A stretch of DNA of 64,000 bases from Rosa chinensis (GCF_002994745.2 NC_037094.1:43041139-43105138), one strand, 5' to 3'; positions 35,802-49,299 are shown, numbered from the stretch's first letter. Program-made: numbers and translations. The notes: generated by a model not told the origin, from the sequence alone.

Positions 35802-37470
35802 ATGATCGATACTTTGTTCAAAAATCCAATGTTGCCAAGAAAGTCAGAATACTTCCTGATATTCCAACTGGCAGATTCGGCCCCCCAAGTGCATTACCTG
35901 ATTGTCTTTTCAAGCTCAAAACACTAGCGATTTTGAAGCTGGGTAATAGTTTCGTGATCAAGATTCCTTCATTAGAATGCTTGTCAAAGCCCAAGTACCT
36001 GCATGTTACTATACAATGGGCTATGGGTCGTGATTCATACATCGATGTTTCCAACTGCCTTCTTCTGGAACATCTAACTATTGAGGGAGAACTTGAATAT
36101 CATCAATTTGCGATCTGCATCTCCCTCTCTAACCTGAAGATGTTAAGCATAGATCTAACGGCTCATTATGAGTACGAAGCCTCACAAGATTCTTATTGAA
36201 GCCCCAAAGCTTGAGGTCACTGAGTTTGTTTTGTTAGATTACGTCTTTGAGAACACAGAATCTATAGTCGAAGCCAATATTAAGGTCATTCACCATGTCA
36301 ATGAAGATGATAACTCTTTTAGCCGTATAAGCAAGTTTCTGGCAGGAATTTCTGGTGTTAAACATCTTGGTCTTTCATCTCCTTTTTCTAAGGTAAGCTT
36401 ATTACACTATTTATAACTTGTTTCTTGCATTATATATTATTATGTTTTTTGGAGAGGGTTATAGGAAAGAGAGAAAGGGTAGCATAACTTTTAAAAAGGT
36501 GATGCAAGACTTTTTCCTGTTTCAACAAGAAAAAATCGAAACTGCTTCTAAGTTTTTGAAATTGATCATGGATTCCTAAATTGCAATAAATAGAAAAAGG
36601 GAAGATAGAACAAAATACTATAGTATTAGTGCAGAACTGATGATTACCTTTAAGATTCATGTGAAGAAACGCTTCCTAAAAAGACCTGTCATTGGAAGAA
36701 CGACTGGATTAGTGCAAAACTGTACACGTACTATTCTCTCCTCTTATAATTATATACAACTCAAGAGTTTTAGTTTTAGTAGTTCACTAACAGCTGAGCT
36801 GTATTTAGTTAAAAGGATAATATCATAAAATCTTCCTTATAAAAGTGTTTAAAACTTTTATTAATCTTTCACGGCTAATGTAACAATTGCATTTTTTTAA
36901 ACCAATCGATACATTGAATTAATTAACCACGATGATTGTTTTCATTGTGTCTTAGGTGGTTCTAGTTGATACACCAGAACTTTGTGCCCAGCTGCCTTTG
37001 TTCAATGATCTAATCACTTTGGAATTTGAATCTAGCGTAAACATTAGTAGCAAACCATTCTTGTCGATGCTCCAGAACTGTCCTTGTCTTCAAACTCTGA
37101 TATTCCTTGGGGTAAGAAGCACTGCAATGTATTCTTTTGTATTTGTTCCTGTAATGTTGTTAAAATGACTCAATTGTTATGCCATAGGGGATTGCGGTGT
37201 CCTCAAATGATTCTAAAGATGAGGCTCTAGAGCCTTTGCCTCCATGCTTCTTCTCACATCTGAAAGATATTAAAGTCTATGAATTTTATGGAGACGAAGA
37301 TCACATACTAGCAATGAAAGTTTTGCTAAAGAATGCAATGGTTTTGGACCATAATTTGGGGCATAGATTTTGAAGTGGGGCTAGAGAGGAAAAGTGATGT
37401 TCACAAAGAGTTATTTGGTCTACCAAGAGTATCAGAAAGCTATGAAGTTGTTCTTGAACTTCTTGTTTGA
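35802..37470 (+). pseudogene. F-box/LRR (FBD-type) protein, 3' part, degenerate
   Basis: LRR-like F-box family blocks: ALPDCLFKLKTLAILKL, then LSKPKYLHV, CLLLEHLTIEG and LSNLKMLSIDL. A later exon (about 36957-37112) has VDTPELCAQLPLFNDLITLE and LQNCPCLQTLIF, and a last exon from 37189 has LPPCFFSHLKDIKVYEFYG and ILAMKVLLKNAMVL, typical of the C-terminal FBD region. Introns run about 36391-36955 and 37113-37188. There is a frameshift near 36165-36180 and another near 37366. The F-box itself is missing; the reading begins after the Harbinger-like junction. It ends at TGA 37468-37470, which is also the first base triplet of the next LTR. Confidence 0.75.
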
Positions 37471-39158
37471 TCAAACCAATATTTCCTATGTTTTTAGTGT
37501 CATTTCTCATACATTTTCCTTAGTTATTCCCTTAACAATGTCATTTCTAATATACTTTGTTGTACTTAGGTACAAATGAGCTTCAAACGCAGGAAATGAG
37601 CTAAGAAGAGCAAGAAATGAAAGAAATAAAGGCAAGGCAGGAAAGTGGCGCAGAAATGGGAAAGAAATAGAGAAATGAAGCTTTCCTAATCCTACCAGGA
37701 AAAGGAATCCCAGTTGAAGTAGGAATCCTAACTCAACTAAGAAAGAGCTCGGAAAAATGCTGCTCGAAAATGAAGAAATGAAAGAGTCCCGCGCCAATTG
37801 GACTAAGAAACCTGATGACACTAGGAGTCCTAGTGAGGCTAGGAGATATTGTGGCTTCAAGATGACTCAAGATTGCTCAAGGATATTCTAGAATGAACAA
37901 GAAATTTCGGCAAATGAAGGCTTTGAAATTGTCCAATTGAGAAGTTTGGCCTAAAGATTGAAGCATGTGACTTGCACATGAGTTTCTAGACCCTTCTTGA
38001 CGTCTTGGCAGAATCATAAATCAATTCTTATTGATTTGTGATGTGAAATCCATAGAAAATTCAAGAAGATTTCGGCAAGAGCAAATATGGAGAGTTTGGG
38101 AGAAAATCTACTTCGTGTGCAAGCAGGAAAAGAAAATAAAAATCATTTTAGGTTTCCTGGTTGTATTCTGCATGCATGGAGGTCAAATTAAGGCTAGGTT
38201 CACCAAGGAATTTTGGCAAAGAAAAAGATTATTTGTTCTCCAATTCTCATGGAATTTTCTCATTGGTCAAATGATGTAATCAAGAGGAGAAAACTTAGGA
38301 AACTCTATCTATTCCGTGCACTATATAAAGGAGGGATGCATTGCCGTGCAAATAATGAAGAAACCCTGAATCAAAATCGCGAATTCCTCCTTTTATTCTC
38401 TCAAAGTTTCGGCCTCTCCAATTATTCAAGACTTTGAAGCTGTGAAGCAAGTCCATCCATCATCCTTGTCGTGACTATCCTTGGCGTCCACCACCTTTGA
38501 AGACCTTCTTGTGTTCTTGAAGCTTATTTAAAAGTGTAACCATGAACCCTAACTTATTGTTTTCAGTTTCTTTATCTTGTAACTTAAAAATCAAATTCTA
38601 TAGCGTTCTATGTTTTTGGTTTATTGGATGATGCGATTTCTTGTGAGAATAAAGTGTTTGTATTGATGTTTAGTTTTCGAATTCCTTGAAGTATGAATTC
38701 GTTTTAGGATTTTTCAGATTTGTAGTTTGCGATTTCTTGATATGTTCTTGAATGTTTGTTGGTTTTGTTCTTCAATCCCATCTTTCAAGTTTTTGATTTC
38801 TTTGATGGTCAACTTAGGTTTTGAATTGCATGGTTGAATGCAAAATAATATGCTAGCATTCTAGGTCTTGTTAATTAAAGTGGAAAACCTATAATTACTT
38901 AAGTAAATCAACAAAGAGAATTGCATGCTTGATTAGCGTTCTAACTTGTATGTTTTTCTTAAATCAATCAAACTTTCAAAGCACTTCTTGCATTGAACAT
39001 GTTTATTAATTAATTGATCACTCACTAGCATTGCATGTTTAATAGGGTTAACTATGGTGCGTTCATCTAGTTGATTTAACTAAGGAAAGTAAAAAGAACT
39101 TATGCATGCGTTCATGGTTTGTTCTTGATTGATTTCTTTCAAGTATGTGTTTTGATTT
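37468..39158 (+). mobile_element. Second Athila-related LTR, 3'-truncated by nested insertion
   Basis: Starts TGATCAAACCAATATTTCC and aligns with the solo LTR at 33805 along its length, including TATA (CTATATAAAG, 38321-38330). It stops at 39158, where another LTR begins. The matching 3' end is not found later in the window, so either the rest was lost or it lies beyond the right part of the nested element. Confidence 0.8.
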
Positions 39159-41502
39159 TGATAGGAGCATTTTAATGCGACGTTTTAACTGCTATTTCCC
39201 TACATTTCTTGCGTTATTTCCTTAAAGAATCCCTGTTTAGGAAAGTTTCCATTCTTTGATTGGGAAAGTTCCTTATTGTAGAAAGTTTCGGTTTTGTAGT
39301 TTCTATTTCTCATTTTTAGCAAGTTTCCATTTTAGTTTAGGAAAGTTTCTAGTTTTCATTTTTTTAGTAAGTTTCTATTTTTCATTTTTGGAAAGTTTCT
39401 ATTTTTCGTTTCAGGAAAGTTTCTATTTTTAGTAATAGTTTCTATTTCCAGATCCTCGAAGCTCAAAAGTGGAAATGAACTCACGAAAGGAAAGAGGAGC
39501 TTGTGAACGTTAAGGGGAGCAAAATGAGACACAAAGGGCCACACAATTGAGCAGAAATGAAGAAATAAGCTTTCCTGTTCCAACCAGGAAACCTTGCGCA
39601 AAGGAGGAAAGCATACCAAGCAAGTTTCCAACGCAACCATGAAAAGAAAATGGAAAAATGAAGTGTCATGACGTTAGAGGATGAAAAGGTTTGAAGTTGA
39701 CGCAACAAGGCCCAAGAACTCTATGAATTGACTTGGATTTTCGGCAAAATGGATCAAGGCCCATAAAAGCCCATGGAATTAGGGTTTTGTGACGCATGGA
39801 TGTACCCTAGGGATGTTTGCCGTGAAATACCTAGGGGAAGAGAAAAAGTTGGCGTGAAAATCAAAGGGAGAATAAAAGATTACGCCAAGAGATTTTCTAG
39901 GGTGGAGTTTAAGGAAAGAAGAAGTGTGGACATCAAGAAACGGCTCAAAAGGCATCTAGATTCATTCCTATATTCCCTAAAGGTATTTTGGCCGAAATAA
40001 AAGAGAAAAATCAGAATATATTCATGCAATTTCGGCAACAATATATTAGGGAATCATCTTGGGGTTTTGTGATTGGATGGATGACACACTAGGGCTTACT
40101 TGGCAAATTATTATTGGTGGAAGCTATGTGGAATTATTAAATTAATTCCATAGAAAATAAAAGGAATATCACGGCTTGGAGACCAAGTCTGGCCGTTCCC
40201 TATATATACTCTTCATCCTAGACGTCTCACACATCCTACAATTTAGAAATTTACTCTCTTCATAACGTGAAAGTTCTCTCCATTCTCTAGTTCATCTTCT
40301 GCGATTTCAAGCAAGGGAGGAAGAAGTAAGAAGAAATCGTGAGCACCTCCCCTAATCCACCTTGAAGCCGTGAAGTTTTGAAGCTTGCTTTCGAGATTCA
40401 TTAGTTCATCATTCGAGTTCTTCATCACCATCTCCATTCACGGTGTAATTCAACTTTCTTTCTTGTAATCACTTTTGATTTCTCTTGTTTGATTTGTATG
40501 AAGTTGTTCTAGTGAACATTGATGTTTGAACAAAGTTTAAATCTGAAATTTTATGATTGAATGAAGATTTTGATGCTTATGTTGTGATTCCAACGTTGCT
40601 TTTGTGTGATTGTTGATTGAATTTGCTTAATTGATATCTCTTATATGTTGATTCTAATTGGTTCGAAACTTTTAGGGTTTATATATGAGTGGTGCTAGAT
40701 TTAAGAACATGATTCAACTTATTGTTTTGTGAACTTGAATCAAAAGTAGTAAAGGTTTTAGACAGAAATCAAATTCAATTGAAAAGGATTGCAATTATGT
40801 GGACTTTTTCATACTAAGTTGCACACTTGAGTTGATAGCCTTTCTATGTGTTTCATGCGTTAAACATGTTATGATTGTCTAGCTTTCTAGAGCTTGAATG
40901 CATGTTTGATAGGATTAGTCTTTGTGCTTTCACTTAGGTTAATTAGCATTGAAAAGTAAAATATGGGAAATCGTTTGCTTCAAATGTTTCACATGATCAA
41001 CTCCTTTCTCATGACTTGGAAGAACAATTGTAGGGTAGAATCAAATTCAATTATGAACTTGGTATTGATCTTTGCTTCTTATGTCTCGTTCTTGTATTTG
41101 TGTTTTTATTTATACTTAGTTTTATTTCTTTATTTTAAATTTCGAAAACCAAAAACCTAAAATCTAGGGCTGGGACTTAGAACCGTAGAACCGGGAAAAC
41201 CGCACCGACCCGCACCGAAAAATCCGGTTCGGTTCGGTTCTTTAAAATGTTAACTTACATTTGTTACGGTTCGGTTCTTGAAGTTGCGTTTACGGTTCGG
41301 TTTCGGTGTGAGCCTTTTTAAACTTGGAAGAACCGAAGTACATGTGTCATTATATAATTGGTTGTTTTTCCAAGCTTATATGGCTAAAATAAACTAGTCC
41401 GCATGAGATTATGGACGTTTATAGCCAAAACGTGAAACATAAATTTTCTTATTTCCATTTCCCTTCGATCAAACCCGGAAAAATTGGAACTCATCTCTCA
41501 AA

Positions 41503-41799
41503 TTGAAAAATTGGGGATCACATCTCGAAGAGGGAATTCTTTTGAAACCATTGAAGAAGAAGAAGAGGGATTTGTACCAGTCTGAGCACCCAAAGATCCA
41601 ATACGAGAAGAAGCTCTGGAGGCTAAACCTGCCTAAATCAGATCCTGCTCTGCTTCCTCGCACTGCCACCGCCATTGGAGGAGAACGACGATGTCTTCTG
41701 AGCTTGGGTCAGATCAAAAAGGCTTGCGCACCAGAGAAGGAGAGGAAATTGCACAAGTCTGAGCACTTCGTGAGTTCGAGTGGAACCCAGAAATGGTAA
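41503..41799 (+). other. Unassigned 98-codon frame inside the hAT element
   Basis: An open frame rich in Lys, Arg and Leu (starts MKNWGSHLEEGILL) that ends in a splice-donor-like TGGTAAGAAAC. I recognise no domain. It could be a captured host-gene exon, as hAT elements sometimes carry, or chance. No function is claimed. Confidence 0.3.
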
Positions 41800-42004
41800 G
41801 AAACCATTCTTTTAAAAATACCCATAATTGAGAATTGTATCCTCAGTGGGATTTTTGAAAGATTTTTGCTTTGAATTTGTCAGTTTGTGGTCAGTGGTCA
41901 TGAATCATGATGGACTAGAACACACAAAGCAGTACTACAGATCATGTTTGCTTTTGACTCTTTAAGAATCATGCTTTCAATTATATTATTCTTGTCTCTG
42001 TCCT

Positions 42005-44554
42005 TGACAGGACTCACCCCGAATTCCACCCTGGAATCCGAAGTGGCCCTGCGGGACCCACCTTTAAAGGAGATTTACCAAAAATTTCGGCATAACCTCC
42101 CTTAAAAATGGTTAACCCAAAAACCTGTGGAAAAACCAAAATTCACTTCTGATCATCCAACCACGACTCCTGGAGCCACCCTGCTCCCAAATTCAAACAA
42201 TCATCCCAAAGCTAATATCATCGTACATAATCTCCAAAGGGTATAAGTTACTACAATCACCAAAGTTAGGTCATAGGCCTCAAATATAATACATATAAGT
42301 TGGGTCACATATCCCTTAGTAATCAGAGCATTCTAGGAATATAAATAGACAAGGAATACAGTAGGTTAACCAGGTAACCTACAGAAGGTGATGGCGGAAG
42401 CAGGTGCGGTCACTATGGCTCACACTCGTACACCGAGCAACAACACTGCAATCTGGGCATTTGAAACCGAAGGGCCCAGGGAAAAGTATATAAAAACGTT
42501 AGCGTGAGTGGACAAAAATAAGTAATTGAAAGAAAAAGGGTTTTATACTTTTCCACAATTATCTCAATAAAACTCCCGATGCATGCAATAAGAAAAAAAA
42601 GACCGACTAGCCCCGCTAGTCAAGAACAACAACAAAAGAACATGGGGAAAATGGGTTCACCATACGGGAATGGAGCCCCTCAGGCTCAACCTACCCTCGA
42701 CTGCCACTCACACATAGATTGTGCGAGGAGGAGAACTAATAACCTCAACTTCCATTCACACATAGATTGTGTGAGGAGGAGAATATCACCTCGACTACCA
42801 CCCACGTGAGGAGGAGAAAGCTACCTCACTGCCACTCACAAACACAAAGTAAGTGAGGAGGAGACCTATTCACATGACCCGCGTATGGTGAGGAAGGAGA
42901 TCGTCCAAAGCCAGTAAATCTGTATAATTTCCCCACTTATCTCACGAAATAAGAATCCAAGTGTATAAAGACGTGACCCCGCACGCCAAGATCATCTCAA
43001 GTTCCAATATAAGTAGGGTATAAAGAAGTATAAAGTTTTGCTTCCTCGAATTCTTATTTCGTAAATCTCTTAAAAAAGCTCCAAGAGCTGAATATAAATA
43101 TAAAATCAATAGTATAAATTTCCGAATCCGCATAAAACAAAATCCTCAAATCGAGCATAACGAATCTTAATTCAAAAGTTCAAACCAATAAAACATTCAA
43201 TAATCCAAACCAAAATAAAATGCTCGATAAATAGTTGTTAAATCAATAACTTAAAACTTGCGGAATTTAATTTGCATGCATCAATTAAAATCAAAGGTCC
43301 ACTCACAATAAGCGGTCAATCCTGACGTCGCTCGTGATTCTCCTCGTATGGAGACTCCTCTCGTCCTGTACGAATAACAATCATAAATATATATATAATC
43401 CACAGTACGGAATTTTAATTTTTTCGATACTTATAATTGGAAATTCATAACATCCCTCTTCCTAAAATCCGACTCCTCAACTCTCTACAACATCCATCCT
43501 TAATGCTCCAACAATAATCTGTCATTGATGCAGTACCTAGAGTGAATTCGAAAGGAATTCGGCGATCGAATTCGCGATAATAAATAATTAATCATTTAAA
43601 CTCAATTTGTAAATCCTCCAATTTCCACCAAACTTCATGCATTACAAACTACGATCGTTATAGAGTATAAGGGGTTAAAACGACAATTAAAACACCGCTT
43701 TACGCGCCTCCACGCGCTACCTACAGTGGCGCCCACGCGCCGGCGGCGACCTTCTCCGATGACCACCAAATTCCGGCAACAACATCATCTCAACAGACCC
43801 AAACAACTTCTCAACTACAACATTGATCAATTTTACCTCTAAGTGGCCGAATCGAGCCGGTGAAGGAAAGCCCCGAAGCTCCAAGAACCCTAGAATGGAA
43901 AATTGTCAATTCGGCTTCTACAATGCAAATTGGAACGAACCACCTTAGGGAAAATAATCACCATCAAAAACCGTACCTTCGATGGGAATATGGCGGCCGG
44001 AGGTGGCCGGAATGGCCGGAAATCGGCAAAATCCCAAAACTGCAACCGGGAAGGAATTCCTTCGATCCGAGCTTTTCCGGCCAAATCGTCCAAAGATACC
44101 TCCACAGACGTGACCGGGGGAAGAAACCGAGCTTGGGGGTGGCCGGATTACGTCCGGAGTCGGCCAGAAGAGGAAGAAATCGAAGGGGAAGAAATTCGGC
44201 CGAGAGGGGAGGAAGAGTCGGGGAGAGAGAGAGAGAGAAGGGGGGGGTGGGTTTCCGGTTTTGGAAACCTACCCTGGTAAGTTTCTATTTTTATCCAAAA
44301 ATTACCATGAACAGTAATTTTCTTAATTCACTCATAACTTTTGCATACGAACTCCGATTTTTACGTACCACATATGCACGCGCTCGGTTTAACGCCCTCT
44401 ACAACTTTCATGAAGGAAATTTTCTCAAATTATTAACTCACAAAAAGTCAATTTTTAACCACCCCCTAAACGTTAAAATTATAACCGCGAACGGTAACCA
44501 TAAGGAATTTCATGTAATTCAGTAAAAAGGATATCTCAGATATGGGGTGTAACA
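42005..44554 (-). mobile_element. Ty3/gypsy solo LTR nested in the hAT
   Basis: On the minus strand it reads from TGTTACACCCCATATCTGAG to GGGTGAGTCCTGTCA, 2550 bp. It has perfect 5-bp duplications GTCCT (42000-42004 and 44555-44559). Inside, the phrase AAAATCGGAGTTCGTATG and AAAAGTTATGA recurs from the 12212/51717 LTR family, so the two gypsy families are related. The plus-strand frames at 43860-44525 are not genes. Confidence 0.9.
42690..42905. repeat. Tandem units with GTGAGGAGGAGA
   Basis: Four to five degenerate units, each about 45 bp, alternate CCACTCACA(CA)TAGATTGTG and (GTG)AGGAGGAGA. They lie inside the gypsy solo LTR. Confidence 0.8.
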
Positions 44555-45011
44555 GTCCTTCACTCATTGGTATGGCCGACATGGATTCAAGAAAGGCTGT
44601 TGATATTTCCCTGCAAGCGGAAGTGGAAGTGAAGTATCAGGCGGGTCTCCAAAGAATGCAAAGAAACCGAAAAAAGCAAGAACCGAACCGTTTAGAGTCA
44701 GTTCGGTTCCAAAACGGTTCCAAACTTTTTGACATCATAACCGAACCGTTTATAGGAGTTAGTTTTCTATTTCGGTTTCACAGTTTTTTAACTGAAACCG
44801 ACCCGATCCCAGGCCTACTAAAATCCCTCCCTTACTTCGTAAATAATTTGTATATGTGTAAATGTTGTACTTTGTTTTTATTTTAATTGTTTAATTGTCT
44901 TACAATGACAAATGTACCCTCAATCCCCGGAATATATAGAACGATCCCTACTTGGTTATACTACTAATGATATTTATAGGGTTAAATTATATGCTTGCTT
45001 TAAGCGTATCA

Positions 45012-46335
45012 ATTTTTGGCGCCGTTGCCGGGGATTGAAAAATCACTTGTTGAAGTGTGAATAATTGTTGGATATGTCTTGTTTTCGTAAATATTATGTT
45101 TTTGTTTATATTGTGCTCGAAAATTTAGTTAATTAATTACTTAGGTTGTTATTTATATTATTGAACACGAATTTTAATTGTGAGTTGTAATTTGAGAGGA
45201 ATAGGTGAAGTCGTGTTTGTTAATATTGACCTAAACCCCTTATTGGTACCTAGTTCAGGTCCCTTAAGGTTGAGGGCGGTCTTTATTAACATTCATTGAA
45301 CTGTCTTCACACTTAGGACCTTTTTCATCTAAGTAAGTATAGCCTATGTGGGATGGTGTCTAGGAAGGGGACAACGTTCATGACAGGTTTTGGATTCAGA
45401 AGTGCTTACAAATGGGCCTAAACCACATTGTGGGAGTAGCTCATGCCAAAATGGATTCTGCCTCTTGTGTTCGCCCTCCCCTACCTGGCCATTTCAGTAA
45501 GGTTGCCCAAAGGATGTAGGAGGGACTTTGTGTCTAGACAACTATACTTGGACCTCACGTCCACTTGATTTACCACTTGGAATTTAATTTGATATCAATG
45601 ATATTTATAACAAAAGAAAATGTTGTGATACACTAAGGTATATTGGATTAAACATAGTCTTGAAAAGGGTAGCTGTTTCAGTCTCATTGCACATCGAGAC
45701 TCCCTGTTCCCGTACCTAAGTGTTGAAATAATTGTAAATAAAAGAAAAGCAAAGAAATAGTTATACATAATTTTCGTAAATACTGAAAAATAGTTTATGA
45801 GAGTGAATTTTATTATAAGTTTTTGACCATAATGGAATAAGTGAAGGACTTTGTCCTTAACATTAGTCATCTACCCTTCTCTCTCAAGTGGCGCACCTTA
45901 GTAGCATAGGGTGTCTAGGTTGATTGGATACGAGAAGTGCTAGCAAAGGGTCTCGTCCTCTGCTAAACAAGTGAGCTGAGTTCCGCCAAAATCGTTCCTT
46001 TACTACTTGGCTCTGTGTGAAAAGAGTTACCAAAAGATTGAGGAGGGTGACTAGTATTAAGGATCGAGCCCTTGGGCCGCACGTCTAAACTTTGGTTAAA
46101 GGCATATGGGATCCAAGCTTTTATTAACTATGTCACATCCTAACCAAAATTTGGACATATATGTGACATTTTCTTTTGTGGAAATCTTGTATATTTTACT
46201 TCTCTTTATACTTGTAAAAATTGTGAATAGTAAATCATGAATAGTGACGCTTTTGTATAAATCATTAATTTGTATTTACTTTACTATACAATTTACTAAC
46301 TTCTTTAATTCTTCATGTTGTTCAGGATTCCATGA
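45012..46335 (+). other. Athila-like 5' untranslated leader
   Basis: Starts with the tRNA-Asp primer site. The rest is non-coding leader before gag and holds two related phrase sets (for example the GTGTCTAGG and AGGAGGG(A/T)GAC stretches near 45360-45540 and 45910-46060), which suggests an old internal duplication. No gene is seen. Confidence 0.65.
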
Positions 46336-48978
46336 ATGACCGAGCCTTCTAAACTCCCAACTATACAAGAAATTGAAGAAAGGCTTGCTCGTTTGAAGAA
46401 TCCTCCACAACTTGAGTACAGAAGACCCTCTCCTTTACATTTAAGGAATATATATTTAACGAGCAAGGGAAGAGGTTATTTCCTTCTGAGAAGTCTGCAT
46501 CACCTACGCCAACTCCATCTCCTCCTTCACGAACTCCATCTCCTGTGGTTTCGTCTAACTCACCTTCACCTCAGACTACACCTCCTTGTTCACCATCCCC
46601 TGAAAAAGAAGAGAACGAAAAGATGGCTTCTATTAGAGAACTCTCTTCATCTGTGGTTCAAGGAGGACTTCCCACAAGTATTGTGTACCCTGCCCCTGCT
46701 GCAGGGAAGACTGCAGACTTTGAGCTGAAGAGTGGATTACTTCATAGGCTCCCTATGTTCCATGGCCTTAGTATGCAAATAAGCATATCCGAGAATTCCA
46801 GTCTGTGTGTACCACCATGCAACCACAAGGAGCGGATGAGAATATCCTTAAGATGAAGGCTTTCCCTTTTCCTTAGCTGACCGTGCCAAAGATTGGCTAT
46901 ATGAGATTCCTTCTGGGCGCATCACTTCATGGGATACTATGATGAAGGCCTTCCTAGAGAAATACTTCCCAGCTTCCAAAATCATTACGCTTAGGAAGAA
47001 GATAAATGGAATAAAACAAGCTCAAGATGAATCTTATTCTGCTTATTATGAGAGGTTTCAGTCCTTGATTGCCCAATGTCCTCAACATCAAATGAAGGAA
47101 GAAACCTTGCTTACTTGCTTCTACGAAGGTCTCCTACCTCTGGAACTTGACATGTTAGATGCTGTAGCTGGAGGAGCTTTTGTGGATAAGTCACCTGCTG
47201 AAGGGAGAGCCATGATTGAGAATCTAGCCAAGAATGCCCAACAGTATGAGGGTGTAGGTCTCACAACTCGAAGGGTGAATGAGATAGGTACTAATTCAGC
47301 CATTGAGGAAAGATTGAACAAACTCACCCTTCTCATGGACCAAGTTGTAAACGCAAAGGGACTTATGCAAGCTTGTGGGGTGTGCTCTATGCAAGGGCAT
47401 GTGACTGATCAATGTCCTCAACTGACAGATAATAGAGGATGGAAATCCCTAAACTCCATAGGAGGATACCAAGGGAACCATGGGGGTCCCCCACATCCAA
47501 GATATGATCCTTATTCGAATACCTACAACCATGGATGGAGGGACCATCCCAACTTCAAATGGACAAACAATGAGAGCACTCAGAATCCCCTTGGAGGTAA
47601 TTTTCAACGTCCTCAAGGACCACCTTTTCAAAGGCCTTATATGCAAACTCAACATGCCTCAAGGAGTTCGAATCTTAACTATGACAAGATGTTTGAATCC
47701 CTCACCAATTCGACTCAGGCCTTGGTTCAAGGACAACAGACCCATACAAAGGATATTGCAGATCTTAAAACGCAAATGGGCCAAGTTGTGGACTTCATGA
47801 GCAAGATTCATGAGACTGGGAAGCTCCCTAGTAACACCATACGAAATCCAAAGGGTAATGTGGAGAATGCATCTGTTGTGACTACTCAGAGTGGAAGAGT
47901 GTTAGTGGATCACCCTAAGAACTCCAAGGAGGCCCAAGTAGTTATTGAAGTTGAGGAAGAGCAAGAAACCACCAAGTTGAATCTTGAGAAGGACCCTGCA
48001 ACGTCCAGGGTAGAAGCTAGGACGTCCTCACCTCCAAAAGCAAATCCGAAACATAAAGGTAACAACTCTAACTTGTCAAATTCGGTTATTGCTAACCCTT
48101 CTTCTTCTTGCATGCCCTTCCCACGCAGATTTGCTAAATCTAAGAAGGATGAGAGTGACCAAGCTATCTTGGAAACTTTCAAGAAGGTGCAAGTGAACCT
48201 ACACCTCCTTGAGGCCATCAAGCAAGTGCCTAGATATGCTAAGTTTCTTAAAGAGCTTTGTACCACAAGGAGGATTAATCGTGAAAAGGAGGTGGTAAAG
48301 GTAAGTGAGAACGTATCTGCTTTAATTCAGAGGAAACTACCCCACAAATGCAAGGATCTTGGAAGTTTCACCATTCCATGCACCATTAGTAGCTCTAGAT
48401 TTAAGAATGCCATGTTAGACTTAGGAGCATCTGTGAACGTTATGCCCTATTCTGTTTATGAAACCCTAGGTCTAGATGAACTTAAATCTGATAATGTTAT
48501 CATTCAGTTAGCTGACAGGTCCAATGCATACCCTAGAGGTTTGTTGGAAGATGTTCTTATGCAGGTTAACCATCTTTTCTTCCCAGCTGACTTCTATGTG
48601 TTGGAGATGGAGGACTCTCCAGTGAGTTCAACGCCACTATTATTGGGTCGTCCTTTCTTAAGGACGGCCAGGACAAAGATTGATGTGTATGCTGGATCTC
48701 TCACCATGGAATTCGATGGTGATGTTATTGGCTTCAACATATTTGAAGCCATGAGGTATCCTCTTGATGTTCATGACTGTTTTTCTATTGATATTCTGGA
48801 TAATCTTGCGCAGACAATGTTTGATATCATGAATGAAGATACTTTAGTCACTACACTTGAGCAAGGAGTGGGCTACACCAAAGATGGCATCACAATCCAA
48901 GAGGATGTGCTCAAGGAAACTTGTGAGGACAAAATCATTGCAAATGTGTCCTTCCTTGAGGCATCACCAAAGTACTAA
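46336..48978 (+). pseudogene. Athila-like gag-protease polyprotein, frameshifted
   Basis: Begins near ATG 46336 (MTEPSKLPTIQEIEERLARL). The 5' part changes frame about 46440-46500, again near 46775, and by one base near 46870. From 46939 a 679-codon frame is clean: gag core (MMKAFLEKYFPASK, AYYERFQSLIAQCPQH), one CCHC knuckle CGVCSMQGHVTDQC, a long Gln/Asn/Pro-rich linker, then an aspartic protease with the LDLGASVNVMP active-site motif and the LLLGRPFLRTA flap-side motif. It stops at 48976-48978. No reverse transcriptase, RNase H or integrase follows, so the element is truncated after protease or was joined to the CACTA-like sequence by rearrangement. Confidence 0.88.
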
Positions 48979-49299
48979 GACATCTAGCACCAAAGTCATA
49001 GATGAGTTCCACAAAGTAACAAAAATGTACACAAACATTTGGTTAAAGTGCAGGAAGAACCCTCTAATGTTTATAGGAATGACGAATTACAACAATGATA
49101 AGCATTTTAATTATGAATAAGATGTTGGCGAGGACAATATAAACCAACCACAACTTCATAACAATGTGGCTTTTAATGATAGTGAAACACAAGATGTAGG
49201 AGGTCTTTTTGACGCCCAACATGAAGTCCATGAAGGCACAAATGTAGGAGGCAATGTAAGTGGCACAAAAAATTCCAGAAGTTCAAACATTATTTATTG

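Larger units (their letters stand above)
41165..44817. mobile_element. Non-autonomous hAT transposon, carrying a nested solo LTR
   Basis: Perfect 8-bp target-site duplications CTAAAATC (41157-41164 and 44818-44825) and terminal inverted repeats TAGGGCTGGGA / TAGGCCTGGGA mark a hAT element. GGTTCGG-type subterminal motifs are plentiful at both ends. Without the nested LTR it is about 1.1 kb and encodes no transposase. Confidence 0.92.
39159..45011 (+). mobile_element. Athila-like 5' LTR, interrupted by a hAT element
   Basis: Starts TGATAGGAGCATTTTAATGC and ends TAAGCGTATCA. Removing the nested hAT (41165-44817 and one 8-bp duplication) leaves about 2.19 kb. It has a TATA box (CCCTATATATA, about 40198). 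The end is followed by the primer site TGGCGCCGTTGCCGGGGA (about 45017-45034), complementary to tRNA-Asp and characteristic of Athila-type elements. This makes it a 5' LTR; the left 5-bp flank is GATTT. Confidence 0.85.

Noticed and set aside
43860..44525. 221-codon plus-strand frame
   Set aside because: It lies wholly in a gypsy solo LTR on the opposite strand, with a low-complexity Arg/Gly/Glu-rich stretch and no family resemblance.
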